A DNA stretch of 64,000 bases from a bacterium (GTDB lineage Bacteria; Bdellovibrionota_C; UBA2361; RFPC01), in assembly GCA_030431715.1 (NCBI GenBank), contig JAUIIO010000015.1, positions 35,793 to 99,792 of the forward strand, read 5' to 3'. The translations under genes were made by a program, and so were the position numbers. This document shows positions 16,399 through 25,645 of this stretch, one piece after another. The notes beneath the pieces are model-generated. The model ran no database searches. It was not told where the DNA came from and saw only the letters and a list, made by a program, of their open reading frames with translations. Within the stretch, counting starts at the first letter, position 1. Each line of letters starts with the position of its first letter.

Positions 16399-18357
16399 TT
16401 ATTGAACAGCAAAGGCTTTAAATGCAACACCAAGGCGGCGGGTATCGCTACTATTGCTGTAATCAGCAGGTGAGTGGATGTGTTGGATAAAGGTGTGAAC
16501 CCTGAGAGAGCTTCCGTCTGAGTGTCCCTCCCCGAGCTTGAGTACTATACGCTGCCATTCCCCGGCTTTGAGTTCAAACTCCTCTTTGCTGCCGCTAATC
16601 ATGAAGGCTATTTTTTGGTCCTGCCATGGGCTCATTGCACTAAAGGCAAGAAATCCGGGCTCGGTTCTGCTGCTGTCGAGATGAAGTACGCTCTGTTTCC
16701 AGTTAAGCCAGCAGTGGCCCTCTGTCGGTGTCGTCATATCATCTTTTGATTTGCCACATTTTATCTCGTCACCTGAGCTAACGTAGAGCTTTGGGGCATC
16801 AGCTAAGGGCTCAGCGTTGTATGGATCATTTTTAGCATCCAGAACAATAACCTCCGGGCTTACCGGAACTCTTTGCCGTTCGGCATTGCCCTTGATGTTG
16901 TGTTTGAGGGTGTAATAATCCAGTACATTACGAAGCGGCTCTTTGAGGTTTCCAGCAATCACCCGCTCAAAGCCACTTAAGTAAAGCTCCTGGCCAGTCG
17001 CGTTACTTAGTGGTTGTCTGGATCGCGTCCCTTGTTCCGCAAAATCGATTGGGAGTTGCAGCTCCCCGGAGATCGCAATATCTCCGGTAGAAGGATTTTG
17101 CTGCATCCAGCCCATTAACTCCGTGCGAGAGTCTTTCTTCTGAGAGCTCAGTGCGATTCGCTCCGTCAGGGTAGACTTTAATGGCTGTGCCAATAAGACA
17201 CAGATAAGTATGCCGGGAAGAAAAAGGGAGAAGGTGTTTTTTCTGCTACTTATCTTTGAGGTAATAATATCAATAGTGAGAGCTCCAAAGATCGCAATAT
17301 AAGGAATGAGAACGATCATGTTGCGCGTAAAGTTTGCTCTCTGCATTGCCATAAGCAGAAAGAAAAAGAGGGGGAACGTTAAAAGACTTAGAGTCTTCAT
17401 CCGATACACGAGGAGTCCGTATAGAATGCCTATTGGGAGAGCCAGAGCGGCTAATAGGCCGACGCCGTCACTGGCGATCCATCGCACGTAGAATAGCGCC
17501 TGAGCGACTCCTGGTTCGGCAGTATGTCCTGTATGTCCTGCTATACCGTAGTGCCATATCTCATACGCAAGTTGGTTAAGAAATGTCGGAAAGGATGCCA
17601 AAATAAAGGGACTCGCTATAATGAATCCCAAGGCGATGAGTACTGAGCTTATCACTAGCTTTGCGCCTGTTGCGTTTCTTGAAACAAGAAGGGTTATGAG
17701 AGGCGTGAGCGCGATTGGAAGAGCGTTGTATTTCGTTGAAATGGCCAGCCCGGCCGCCAGTGCTGAGAAGTAGATGGTGCTTGTTGATGAGGTTCTAAGG
17801 AAGAGCACTGCGAGATAGCTACTTAGTATGCAAAAAAATGACATAGGCACATCTACGCCAATTGTCGCGCTATGTTCTAAGAGTGTAGGTGAAAACGCTA
17901 CAAGGAGTGATGCGGTTGTGGCTGTAAGGAGTGACGGAGTTATTTCAAGTACGAGTACGAAAGTTAGTAGAAGTATTCCTAGAGAAAGAAGGATTGAGAA
18001 TGCCCTATTCCATTTAACGATGCCCGGATGTGAGGCTGTAAATGCATAGCCAGCTAATCCGTAGGAGTCTTTTGTTCTTACTTCTTCAATCTTACGTATG
18101 TTTCCACGTCTTACCTCATAGAGAAAAGAGGCAGCAACAACGGGTGCTCGTAGGTAGAAGTGTAGAGATGGCTTGTGGAAGTAGTGTGGGTTCCAGTCAC
18201 CACTCTGTACCATTCTTACAGTTCTATTAAAGTGGTGTGCTTCGTCTTCGTGCTGGAAGTAGGGCATGCCGCTGTATATAGATGGGAGGCGAAGAATAAA
18301 GCAGCACAGAGTCAGAAAGAGGGCGAGATAGAGTGTTTCCTTACGAGTGTTTTCCAT
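16399..18357 (-). CDS. ArnT/PMT-type membrane glycosyltransferase (GT39/GT83-like)
   Basis: About 652 residues from ATG at 18357, which has an AGGA site 7 bases upstream; a longer frame to 18468 would overlap the symporter gene. About ten or more membrane helices fill residues 8-430. The first loop contains MPYFQHEDEAHHFNRTVRM, with the acidic residues that bind the metal and lipid-phosphate donor in the GT-C fold, and later HKPSLHFYLRAPV. The C-terminal 220 residues look like a soluble periplasmic domain. It probably transfers a sugar from a polyprenyl-phosphate donor to LPS, lipid or protein; neighbourhood with hldD favours envelope glycans. The exact acceptor is unknown. Confidence 0.78.
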   Translation of the reverse strand: MENTRKETLYLALFLTLCCFILRLPSIYSGMPYFQHEDEAHHFNRTVRMVQSGDWNPHYFHKPSLHFYLRAPVVAASFLYEVRRGNIRKIEEVRTKDSYGLAGYAFTASHPGIVKWNRAFSILLSLGILLLTFVLVLEITPSLLTATTASLLVAFSPTLLEHSATIGVDVPMSFFCILSSYLAVLFLRTSSTSTIYFSALAAGLAISTKYNALPIALTPLITLLVSRNATGAKLVISSVLIALGFIIASPFILASFPTFLNQLAYEIWHYGIAGHTGHTAEPGVAQALFYVRWIASDGVGLLAALALPIGILYGLLVYRMKTLSLLTFPLFFFLLMAMQRANFTRNMIVLIPYIAIFGALTIDIITSKISSRKNTFSLFLPGILICVLLAQPLKSTLTERIALSSQKKDSRTELMGWMQQNPSTGDIAISGELQLPIDFAEQGTRSRQPLSNATGQELYLSGFERVIAGNLKEPLRNVLDYYTLKHNIKGNAERQRVPVSPEVIVLDAKNDPYNAEPLADAPKLYVSSGDEIKCGKSKDDMTTPTEGHCWLNWKQSVLHLDSSRTEPGFLAFSAMSPWQDQKIAFMISGSKEEFELKAGEWQRIVLKLGEGHSDGSSLRVHTFIQHIHSPADYSNSSDTRRLGVAFKAFAVQ

Positions 18358-18385
18358 GAGTCCTAGTATGCTGTGTCCTAATATG

Positions 18386-19642
18386 CTAGCGGTTTTTTGT
18401 AGAGATGAGCAGGGTTTCTTTTTCGCTCGTAGCAACAATAGCAGCTCCGATGCTGTCTCCCCAGACATTTAAGCAGGTGCGCATCATATCTAGGAGGCGA
18501 TCCACAACGAGTACGAGTTTTACGCCTTCAGCCGGTAAGCCGACAGAGTTAAGCACGAGTACCATCATGATAAGCCCCGCTCCCGGTATTCCTGCCGCAC
18601 CTATTGCCGAGAATGTGGCGGTAAGAAAGATTAAAAATTGCTGAGCAAATGTTAGCTCGACGCCGTACATGTTCGCAATAAAGACCACAGCAACTGCTTC
18701 ATAGATAGCCGTGCCGTCCATATTTACCGTGGCGCCAAGCGGGGCTACGAAACTGCTGATCTTGTTAGAGATGCCCGCGTTCTTCTCCAGTCTGTCTAGA
18801 GTAATAGGGAGAGTCGCTGCAGAAGAAGCTGTAGAAAACGCTGTTGTAAGAGCTGGTGCCATGGCCTTTGCGAAGTACACTGGGCGTAGCGAATAGAGTC
18901 TGGCAAGAAGCGGTAATACTATGAGTCCATGAGCAAGAAGTCCGGAAGCGACGGTAAGAGTGTACCATCCAACGGCTCCGCCAAAGGCATCTAGCTTATC
19001 CTCTGCAACGTACTCAGCTATGATGCTCCCGGTTAGCGAGAAAAAGCCGATAGGGGCTAGAAGCATAGTCTTTTCAATCATCCAGATGACCGCGTCAAAA
19101 AGCGCGCTTATTCCAGCTATAATTGTAGCACTGGCACTATGCTTAATAGAAAGAAGGGCGATCCCTAAGAAGAATGAAAAGAAGATGAGCCCGAGCACGT
19201 TTCCTTCTGTTGCCGCGACAAAGATGTTTTTAGGGATTATGTTCCTTGCTACATCAGAGAGAGAACTTCCTGTCTTTGTCTGATCGAAGTCCTGTGATTG
19301 CTCGGGGAGTGTCAGTGGTGTTTCTCCCAGTCCGGGTTGAATGATATTCACTAGTGTAAGGCCAACGCATACAGCAAGCGCGGTAGTTGCCGTATAGTAG
19401 ATGAGTGTTTTTACTCCTAGGCGTGCAAGGTTTCCCGTGCCTTCAAGGTTTGTCACTCCTGATAAGATTGAGAGAATAATTACTGGGACCACCAGCATCG
19501 TGAGCATTCGTAAGAAAAGCTCCCCAATGAGCGCTGTTTGGAGCATGAACTGTGGGACAAAAAAGCCTGAAAGCGCCCCCAGTGCTATAGCAGCGAGCAT
19601 TGTTACGGTGAGATTCTTGTTATAGAGACGCAGCAGGTTCAC
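18386..19642 (-). CDS. Dicarboxylate/amino acid:cation symporter (DAACS family)
   Basis: 418 residues with about eight membrane helices. Family signatures are present: TAFSTASSAATLPITLDRLE (the serine-rich re-entrant loop) and PLGATVNMDGTAIYEAVAVV (NMDGT sodium and substrate site), plus AAGIPGAGLIMMVLVLNSVG. It imports glutamate, aspartate or C4-dicarboxylates with Na+ or H+. Sequence alone does not separate GltP/GltT from DctA types. It is followed by the glycosyltransferase gene on the same strand. Confidence 0.92.
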   Translation of the reverse strand: MNLLRLYNKNLTVTMLAAIALGALSGFFVPQFMLQTALIGELFLRMLTMLVVPVIILSILSGVTNLEGTGNLARLGVKTLIYYTATTALAVCVGLTLVNIIQPGLGETPLTLPEQSQDFDQTKTGSSLSDVARNIIPKNIFVAATEGNVLGLIFFSFFLGIALLSIKHSASATIIAGISALFDAVIWMIEKTMLLAPIGFFSLTGSIIAEYVAEDKLDAFGGAVGWYTLTVASGLLAHGLIVLPLLARLYSLRPVYFAKAMAPALTTAFSTASSAATLPITLDRLEKNAGISNKISSFVAPLGATVNMDGTAIYEAVAVVFIANMYGVELTFAQQFLIFLTATFSAIGAAGIPGAGLIMMVLVLNSVGLPAEGVKLVLVVDRLLDMMRTCLNVWGDSIGAAIVATSEKETLLISTKNR

Positions 19643-19731
19643 GCAGGTTATTTAACCACAGTGAGGAGGTGATGTCAGTAGCTTAGCGTGCCGAATGCCT
19701 TGCGCTTGTCACTTTAGCATTTGCGAATTTT

Positions 19732-21906
19732 CTATTGAATAATGCTAAAACCGCTTGATGATTCAAGAGCTTCAGTAAGATAGTCATAAACCTGATCGGC
19801 AGTGTTTCGACACTTTGGATCGGTTTCAAGTCTTACAGGCTCGCTACCACACGTTGGGGCAGGATCTTCAGGTGTACATCCGGGAGCTTTTGGTCGAAGA
19901 GGTGCCCATACACCACCGGTAATGCGCACGAGGTTATACCAGTCGTAGTTTACCTGATAGAAGGGTGTATCAAGAAAGGCAGTTTGTGAAGCTGCCGTTG
20001 CATGTTCCATATCTTTTGAATTAAACCCCTGCCCTAAAACATAATCCACTGGAGGCATTTTCTTCCGTGCCTCTGAGTCGGAATAGCATTCGTCTGTAGC
20101 TGGGTTTTGAAGAAGAATGGTATGTGGAGCGACGTGATCTCCTATAAGGAAGTTGTGAAAGGAAACGTTATTGTTTCGCATGCCATTTGAGACCATGCGT
20201 TCAATCTGATGCATAGATCGCAAATAGTGTGCATGGCTTGCCGAGTCGCAAGAGAGGCCAGAGCCGTCATCTTTATTAAAACATGAGGTCAGTCCGTCAC
20301 CGAAGTGCGCGATGAAGTCAACAGAGGGTGTTCCCATCTCATCATTTTCAAATTGACGTAGCGCTTCAGATATTGCCACTCCCGTATTTGTAAATGTGCC
20401 CGCCATAGGGAAAAGCCCGAGTCTCGCCCAGAGAGGCATGCAGCCATCTGACTCAACGTCACACATGCTCGTTTTGTCCCACGTGCCACTATTCGCTGCG
20501 ATTGGCATGCTTCCAGAGTATGTATCTACTTCGCTCAGATTGTCAGGATCGCGAATCTGTTCAGGATCAAGAACTTTCCTCACATAGTCAAAGTTGTCGG
20601 TGAGATTAATAACACTCTTCCAGCTTAGCCGATCGTTATATAGTATGAGGCAGACCTTATCTCCAGCAACGGCACGGTCTTTGAAGATCTCACTTGCTCG
20701 GTGCACCCCTTCAAAAATTGATACCCACGGTTCGGGGCCATTGTACGTAATGGTTCCGTCGCCGGCAGCCGCTGTGTGACGATAGAGATCAACGAGGTGT
20801 GACTCTCGTTCAGATGTGCCTGTATAAGAGTAGGTCCCGCTGCTGCTTCCATCATCTTCTAGGAGCTCATTAACTTCACCAAGGGGGGGAGTATGATTCT
20901 CAGCGTATTGAGGATAATCTGATTGAAACATTTCAAATTCAGTAAGCGAATCATCGTAGGTTTCTACCAGTCCATAATCATCTTTATATCGCGTGATTGG
21001 ATAAGAATTTGGAACATTAATCCCACGAGGGTAATCTAGTGAATCCCACGAAGTTTCAAATTCTGTAAATGGTGCTCCGCGCATTTCGGTGAGTATCTGT
21101 CCGTCATCGTCTAATGGGTAAGAGGGGAGGTGTAGAGGATTTTCGTTTTCAGGATGAGTGGTGTATGCGACAGAGCTTGAAATATCTACTAATACACACA
21201 TCCTCATCGGAATAGCTCGTACTTTAAGAAAGAAGCTTTTATGGCCACTTGCGAGCTTAAAACCAAAGAGGTTTGAAAGTGCGTTAAGCACTCTGTTTTT
21301 GCGTACGGTTCCTGAGATGGTAAAGGCGTTTGCTATCTCTTCATTGTTTGCTTCTTCTCTTTGGAGTAAGCACGGAAAAGCTGCTTCGCCGGATCCCCCC
21401 ATTGCATTTTCACAGCTTGTAATAATCGCGTCGCTATTTGGGGCATCTGCTTGCGGGATTTCATGAAAATAGTGCTGACTTCTAATTTCTGCGTCGAAGT
21501 CAAAAGAGTCTCCTCTGGCTCCAGAGCTGTTTGTTTCCTCAGAGCCAATAACGATACCTCCCAGAGCTTGGGAATTTTGATCGCTTACCTCATTAGCTCT
21601 TGTGAGTGCTGCATTGAGTTTGTAAATGTGACATGCGTCGCGCTCCGATTCTCCTTGGCCGGGTCCGCCTTCGGTTAGAGAACAGCTTGTAGCAAAGTAT
21701 TCTTCTGCTGCGGCAAGGAGTGACATTTTTGCTGCAGCTTCAATTTGTTCAGTAGCTGAGGCATAGCTAAGGATCATATATGCCCCGGAGGCCATTAGGA
21801 GAATAACTGGTAGGGTAAGAGCAAGGAGTACGAGTATTCCCCCGGAGTTATTCTGCGCTCTTTTTTTGAAATAACTCATACGTTTTCTAGCCTGTGCCAT
21901 TACCAT
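19732..21906 (-). CDS. TadG-like pseudopilin with von Willebrand A domain
   Basis: 724 residues from ATG 21906; ATG 21879 avoids a 20-base overlap with the upstream gene. The N-terminal helix (GGILVLLALTLPVILLMASG, about residues 22-41) is TadG-like. A VWA domain starts near residue 237: MIDAS DxSxS is intact as Asp241, Ser243 and Ser245 (VLVDISSSV), with the later MIDAS Thr in TNTG and acidic HFGDG. Many cysteines suggest an extracytoplasmic site. VWA pseudopilins are linked to surface adhesion in Tad systems. The C-terminal 60 residues are closely matched by the truncated gene at 63740-64000. Third gene of the 24017-19732 cassette. Confidence 0.8.
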   Translation of the reverse strand: MVMAQARKRMSYFKKRAQNNSGGILVLLALTLPVILLMASGAYMILSYASATEQIEAAAKMSLLAAAEEYFATSCSLTEGGPGQGESERDACHIYKLNAALTRANEVSDQNSQALGGIVIGSEETNSSGARGDSFDFDAEIRSQHYFHEIPQADAPNSDAIITSCENAMGGSGEAAFPCLLQREEANNEEIANAFTISGTVRKNRVLNALSNLFGFKLASGHKSFFLKVRAIPMRMCVLVDISSSVAYTTHPENENPLHLPSYPLDDDGQILTEMRGAPFTEFETSWDSLDYPRGINVPNSYPITRYKDDYGLVETYDDSLTEFEMFQSDYPQYAENHTPPLGEVNELLEDDGSSSGTYSYTGTSERESHLVDLYRHTAAAGDGTITYNGPEPWVSIFEGVHRASEIFKDRAVAGDKVCLILYNDRLSWKSVINLTDNFDYVRKVLDPEQIRDPDNLSEVDTYSGSMPIAANSGTWDKTSMCDVESDGCMPLWARLGLFPMAGTFTNTGVAISEALRQFENDEMGTPSVDFIAHFGDGLTSCFNKDDGSGLSCDSASHAHYLRSMHQIERMVSNGMRNNNVSFHNFLIGDHVAPHTILLQNPATDECYSDSEARKKMPPVDYVLGQGFNSKDMEHATAASQTAFLDTPFYQVNYDWYNLVRITGGVWAPLRPKAPGCTPEDPAPTCGSEPVRLETDPKCRNTADQVYDYLTEALESSSGFSIIQ

Positions 21907-23545
21907 CGTCAGAGCTTGGACATGCCCCGGCTGAATAAGGAATTAGTGGATTGTAAGAGCATACACACTGACAGTTATCATCGATATGAGCATTCGCTCC
22001 GCAGTCGTAGTCATCATCGCATATGCACTCACATGAATTTTCCTTATAAGTTTTATGGCGGCATGAATTTCCATCTTCGTCACAGTCACTTACGGGAGGA
22101 CACTCCTCAACGTCAGGATGATCTGGATCACAGACACATTTATTGCCGTCCCATTTCTCTTTTGGGTTTGGGATAATGCTCCCTCCCGTTGGCTTCCAGC
22201 ACTTACATTCTCCAGCACATGGTCCTGCATCGGCATCGGGATAAAAATAACGACCCGGGCCGCAATCTGGCCTCGGGCAGCCACACTCGCAGCCGCCTTG
22301 GGTCTCAAGTCTTGTTACTCCCGGTCCCCAGAGATAGTCACAATGTGTTTGACTGAAGGTTGATCCAGCAGGGGCTGTTATCGTTTGCCCAGCAAGCTCG
22401 GCCTTCTTGTAGTCTGCTGGGTAGGTAACTGAGACTTCCTCTTTTGTTGTGCAGCTACATTTGCCATCCACCAGTGCAGTAGCTCCCATGGATAGCTCAT
22501 TTTCTGGCTGGCCCAGCCACTGAGTGAACCCGTTATGCGTTTCACGTTCAGTGTAGTTGTAGTCGCCGAGCGAGTTGTTACACCTGCAACCTCCCTTGCC
22601 GTCGCCTCTAAACGTCCTCCACCAGTTGCAATGACATCCACAACCTGTTCCTGATTTCCATTTTAATGCGCCAGCGGTATTGTTAAGTTTTTCTTTGCAC
22701 GTTTCAGCCGTTGGGCACCAGCAGCCGTAGTGAGGATTTTCTTCGTATCCCTCAGGCTTCTCTCCTAAGGACTGATGTCCTTCCAGCTTGGGAATCGATC
22801 CCCATTTGCACGCCTTACAGGAACCGTCGCGAAGCGTAGCGTTATCTTCAGCACATTCACATCCTTCGTGATTATAGTCTGCCGAGCCGTAGGCATTTCC
22901 CATGCAATCAATTGGCACTGGATACGAAAGGGCAGATTGAACTTCATAAAATCCTCCAGTACGAACCGTGCGACGAATTGGTGGAAGTCCGTAAAAAATT
23001 GGTTTAATGGCAAAATCCACTTCGAGCCTGATAGGTATCTCTTTTAATACTTCCAGTGGATTGTCTGCTGCAGAAACACCTTTGCCATTGTCTTGAGGTA
23101 TTATGATTCGAATAGCTTCGCTTTGCCCGGATGCAGGCTCAAGGTATGCAAAATGATCGTTGTCTCCATTGGCTGCAATAAAACCTTCACCGAGATTTTT
23201 GACAATGTCGTGCTTTATGTTGCTAAGTGAACAGCAGAACTTATCTTCATCAGTAGCATTTGCGTCATTTTGGCATGTCGGAGCTCGAGTAAAGCAGTCA
23301 CTCGGTTGCGGTACCGGTATGTTTTCTAATTCAGGTGCGACAATGGCTGTTTGTAGTGCCTTGTGAATGGTGTATTCCGCAGTACCTTCAGCAATGAGAG
23401 TAAAGCAGTAGTAGATCAGTACGTAGATAAGGAACAATGCTACAGGGAGCATCAGGGCAATCTCTACGAAGCTTGCACCGCATTCTCTGCTAGGCCTATT
23501 GCCTTGACTCCGTGCTTTTCTTGATGAAGTCATCATGGTGTTCAT
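21887..23545 (-). CDS. TadE-like pseudopilin fused to a cysteine-rich repeat domain
   Basis: About 552 residues from ATG 23545; the frame opens at GTG 23572, which would overlap the upstream TadE gene. The N-terminal part is TadE-like (ECGASFVEIALMLPVALFLI, then an amphipathic stretch). From about residue 214 to the end there are about 36 cysteines, many in CxC or CxCxC pairs (CEC, CGCHC, CECGC, CECIC, CQCVC) set in loose repeats of 25-50 residues such as DGKCSC and NKCVCDP. This resembles EGF-like or other disulfide-rich extracellular modules, but I cannot assign a named family. The architecture is unusual for a Tad minor pilin and suggests a stalk or ligand-binding tip (inference). Confidence 0.72.
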   Translation of the reverse strand: MNTMMTSSRKARSQGNRPSRECGASFVEIALMLPVALFLIYVLIYYCFTLIAEGTAEYTIHKALQTAIVAPELENIPVPQPSDCFTRAPTCQNDANATDEDKFCCSLSNIKHDIVKNLGEGFIAANGDNDHFAYLEPASGQSEAIRIIIPQDNGKGVSAADNPLEVLKEIPIRLEVDFAIKPIFYGLPPIRRTVRTGGFYEVQSALSYPVPIDCMGNAYGSADYNHEGCECAEDNATLRDGSCKACKWGSIPKLEGHQSLGEKPEGYEENPHYGCWCPTAETCKEKLNNTAGALKWKSGTGCGCHCNWWRTFRGDGKGGCRCNNSLGDYNYTERETHNGFTQWLGQPENELSMGATALVDGKCSCTTKEEVSVTYPADYKKAELAGQTITAPAGSTFSQTHCDYLWGPGVTRLETQGGCECGCPRPDCGPGRYFYPDADAGPCAGECKCWKPTGGSIIPNPKEKWDGNKCVCDPDHPDVEECPPVSDCDEDGNSCRHKTYKENSCECICDDDYDCGANAHIDDNCQCVCSYNPLIPYSAGACPSSDDGNGTG

Positions 23546-23555
23546 TGTATTTGTC

Positions 23556-24017
23556 TTAATCACTACTGTCACTAATATATAAATAGGGGCCTTTTACACT
23601 TGCTGAAACGATAGCAATATTCTCTAGATAGCTATTAAAGAGATCGAGCTGAGGGGATGTGATTGACACGGTAACACTGTCATCAACGTCGTCTCTCGTC
23701 GTAGTAACGGTAAACCCATCGCTGCTCAGAAAGTAAGCCTCTATGACTTTTTCTATTCTTGAATGCAGTTGAGCGTGGGTGTAATCGGCGGCATTGTTTT
23801 GAGTAGTGAATGTACTCGCTGTAAGCCTTGAGTGGTCACTTGCGATCCGTACCCCTTCATAAGCGATATGTGACAGCGCTATTTGGCGCTTAATAAGAAG
23901 GCCTACGTCAATAATTGAAAAAATGAGCAGGATGCAAACCGTTAGCGAGATGGCCATTTCAACAAAGGCTACGCCACATTCACTATGCACTGGTTGATTT
24001 CGTTGCCGTACTTTCAT
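23556..24017 (-). CDS. TadE-like pseudopilin
   Basis: About 153 residues from ATG 24017 (an in-frame TTG at 24029 is less likely). A basic head (MKVRQRNQPVHSECG) is followed by VAFVEMAISLTVCILLIFSI and IDVGLLIKRQIALSHIAYEGVR, the TadE layout. Heads of this gene and the next share the SECG/RECG plus FVE pattern, so the pair probably arose by duplication. It is the first gene of the second pseudopilin cassette. The upstream 160 bases have no clear sigma-70 boxes. Confidence 0.78.
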   Translation of the reverse strand: MKVRQRNQPVHSECGVAFVEMAISLTVCILLIFSIIDVGLLIKRQIALSHIAYEGVRIASDHSRLTASTFTTQNNAADYTHAQLHSRIEKVIEAYFLSSDGFTVTTTRDDVDDSVTVSITSPQLDLFNSYLENIAIVSASVKGPYLYISDSSD

Positions 24018-24156
24018 TTTCGCACTCAAGAGAGCTTGTGGATACTAGCTCATTCCTGAACGTAACTATCGACACCTTCCTGATAAAACCTTAGGGAGGA
24101 GTCTAAAATTATTAAATTGAATCAGGTGCTTATCTTCAGATTCTAGATAGAAAAAC

Positions 24157-24185
24157 CGTTAAGTGGGCGGGGCACCCACTTAACG
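24157..24185 (-). terminator. Rho-independent terminator, minus strand
   Basis: CGTTAAGTGGG and its perfect reverse complement (24157-24167 and 24175-24185) form an 11-base-pair stem with a 7-base loop. On the minus strand the stem is followed by TTTTT. It would stop transcripts entering from the right before the pseudopilin cassette. The stop codon of a short open frame (24180-24398) lies inside the stem. Confidence 0.8.
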
Positions 24186-24398
24186 AGGAGTCAGGCAGTC
24201 TGTGCTCTCCAGATAATTACTTATCTCTTGAGCTATAGGGTACAAGATTAGTATAGAGCATATCGCGTGCCAGGTTGTGAGGGATGGAGTTCCGAAAGAT
24301 GTTACCAAATATCCCGTCACTCCCTTAATTGCCTGAATATAGTAGATAAATAGAGGTGTCTCATCCTGTTCTGGCCTCACGCAAACCCTCACCTGCAC
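24180..24398 (-). CDS. Possible small hydrophobic protein (tentative)
   Basis: A 72-codon frame starting at GTG 24398 whose TAA sits in the terminator stem. The peptide has two hydrophobic segments (FIYYIQAIKGVTGYLVTSFG and ICSILILYPIAQ). The start region is made of the CACCTG-type repeat, which makes that end doubtful. The terminator needs some upstream transcript, and this frame is the only candidate. It could also be a small RNA or chance. No family recognised. Confidence 0.25.
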   Translation of the reverse strand: MQVRVCVRPEQDETPLFIYYIQAIKGVTGYLVTSFGTPSLTTWHAICSILILYPIAQEISNYLESTDCLTPR

Positions 24399-24554
24399 CT
24401 TGACCTGAACCTAAACCTGCACCAGCTCCCTCTCGCCTACCTAAGAATTTCTACTAGTATAATGCTTCTGGGTGTGTCGGTTACTAAAAAGCTATGTGCC
24501 ACGAGGAGGTGTTTTTGGAGCAGGTTAAGGTTCAGGTCAAGGTGCAGGTGAGGG
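24386..24554. repeat. 35-base inverted repeat with hexamer-like arms
   Basis: Arm 24386-24420 (CCCTCACCTGCACCTTGACC and on) matches the reverse complement of 24520-24554 at 34 of 35 positions, around a 99-base spacer. Each arm is built of ACCTGN-like six-base units. The spacer contains TATAAT at 24458-24463 on the plus strand. Together with 24399-24619 it forms the space before ctaA, which holds no gene I can support. Confidence 0.8.
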
Positions 24555-24619
24555 GGGCAATATGAATAGGTTGAGACACAGTACCATTCCCCAACAAAAT
24601 GAATTAGGATCTCCTCATT

Positions 24620-25645
24620 ATGATCAGTAAATTCATTAACCTCCGTACCTATTCCAAATTTGTTTCTTTCTCTGTACTTGTCCTGATCTTTTACGGCGCG
24701 CTCGTAAAGAGTCATGAAGCGGGGCTTGCTGTTCCTGATTGGCCGACGTCGTTTGGTGAGAATATGTTCCTATTCCATCCTTCTAAATGGATAGGGATTA
24801 TCTACTATGAGCATGTACACCGACTGATAGCGTCCTTTATTGGGTTACTTACACTGATCCTTGCTATGTGGTTGTGGGTAAAAGAGGAGCGTACCACTGT
24901 TAAGCTACTCGGATTCTTTGCGCTCTTTCTTGTTATTATTCAAGGAGTCCTTGGCGGGCTTACTGTTATTTACAAGCTTCCTCTTGTCGTTAGCGCTTCG
25001 CATGGGGTTCTCGCTCAAACATTTCTCTGTATTACACTTATGATAGCCTACAGTCAGTCGCGTGAATGGAGCGAACGCGATCAGAGCCGTGTAAGAGGTG
25101 CTGAGTCTGAAGTTTTCTCGTGGGCAATAGTTTTGCTTGGACTTGTCTTTATGCAACTTATTGTTGGGGCTGTTATGCGGCACCTCGAAGCTGGCCTTGC
25201 TGTTTTAGATTTTCCTCGAATGGCTGGTGCGTTTTTTCCTACTATTAATAGCGACATGTTAGCTCTTATTAATAACAAGCGCTCTGCGTTGAATATGCCT
25301 GCGGTTGATGCGATGCAAGTTGCGATTCATATCCTTCACCGGGTTGGGGCACTTATTGTCTTTGTTGCAACTTGCGGATTTCTTGTTGTTGCAAAGGGGA
25401 AGTGGGCAGAGCTCTCGCCAAGAGTGCGGATGGCAGTTCATCTGTATGTGTTTGCACTTCTTGCTCAGATATCTCTGGGTATTTTTAGTGTACTAAGCCT
25501 GCGTGAGCCAGTACTTACAAGCTTGCACGTTGTAACTGGAGCTGCTTTACTTGGATCAACTCTACTCATGGCAATGAGGACTTATAGTGGCGTTAAAGAT
25601 CCAGTTACATTTAAATCAAGACAACCGACAGCAGGAGTATCATAG
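24620..25645 (+). CDS. ctaA: Heme A synthase (COX15/CtaA family)
   Basis: 341 residues with about eight membrane helices. The duplicated four-helix core is evident: GALVKSHEAGLAVPDWPTSF and EHVHRLIASFIGLL in the first half, GAVMRHLEAGLAVLDFPRM and HILHRVGALIVFV in the second, providing the heme-binding histidines. It oxidises heme O to heme A for aa3-type cytochrome c oxidase, so the organism is expected to use such an oxidase. No ctaB or cox genes are in the window. The next gene starts inside its 3' end. Confidence 0.93.
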   Translation: MISKFINLRTYSKFVSFSVLVLIFYGALVKSHEAGLAVPDWPTSFGENMFLFHPSKWIGIIYYEHVHRLIASFIGLLTLILAMWLWVKEERTTVKLLGFFALFLVIIQGVLGGLTVIYKLPLVVSASHGVLAQTFLCITLMIAYSQSREWSERDQSRVRGAESEVFSWAIVLLGLVFMQLIVGAVMRHLEAGLAVLDFPRMAGAFFPTINSDMLALINNKRSALNMPAVDAMQVAIHILHRVGALIVFVATCGFLVVAKGKWAELSPRVRMAVHLYVFALLAQISLGIFSVLSLREPVLTSLHVVTGAALLGSTLLMAMRTYSGVKDPVTFKSRQPTAGVS

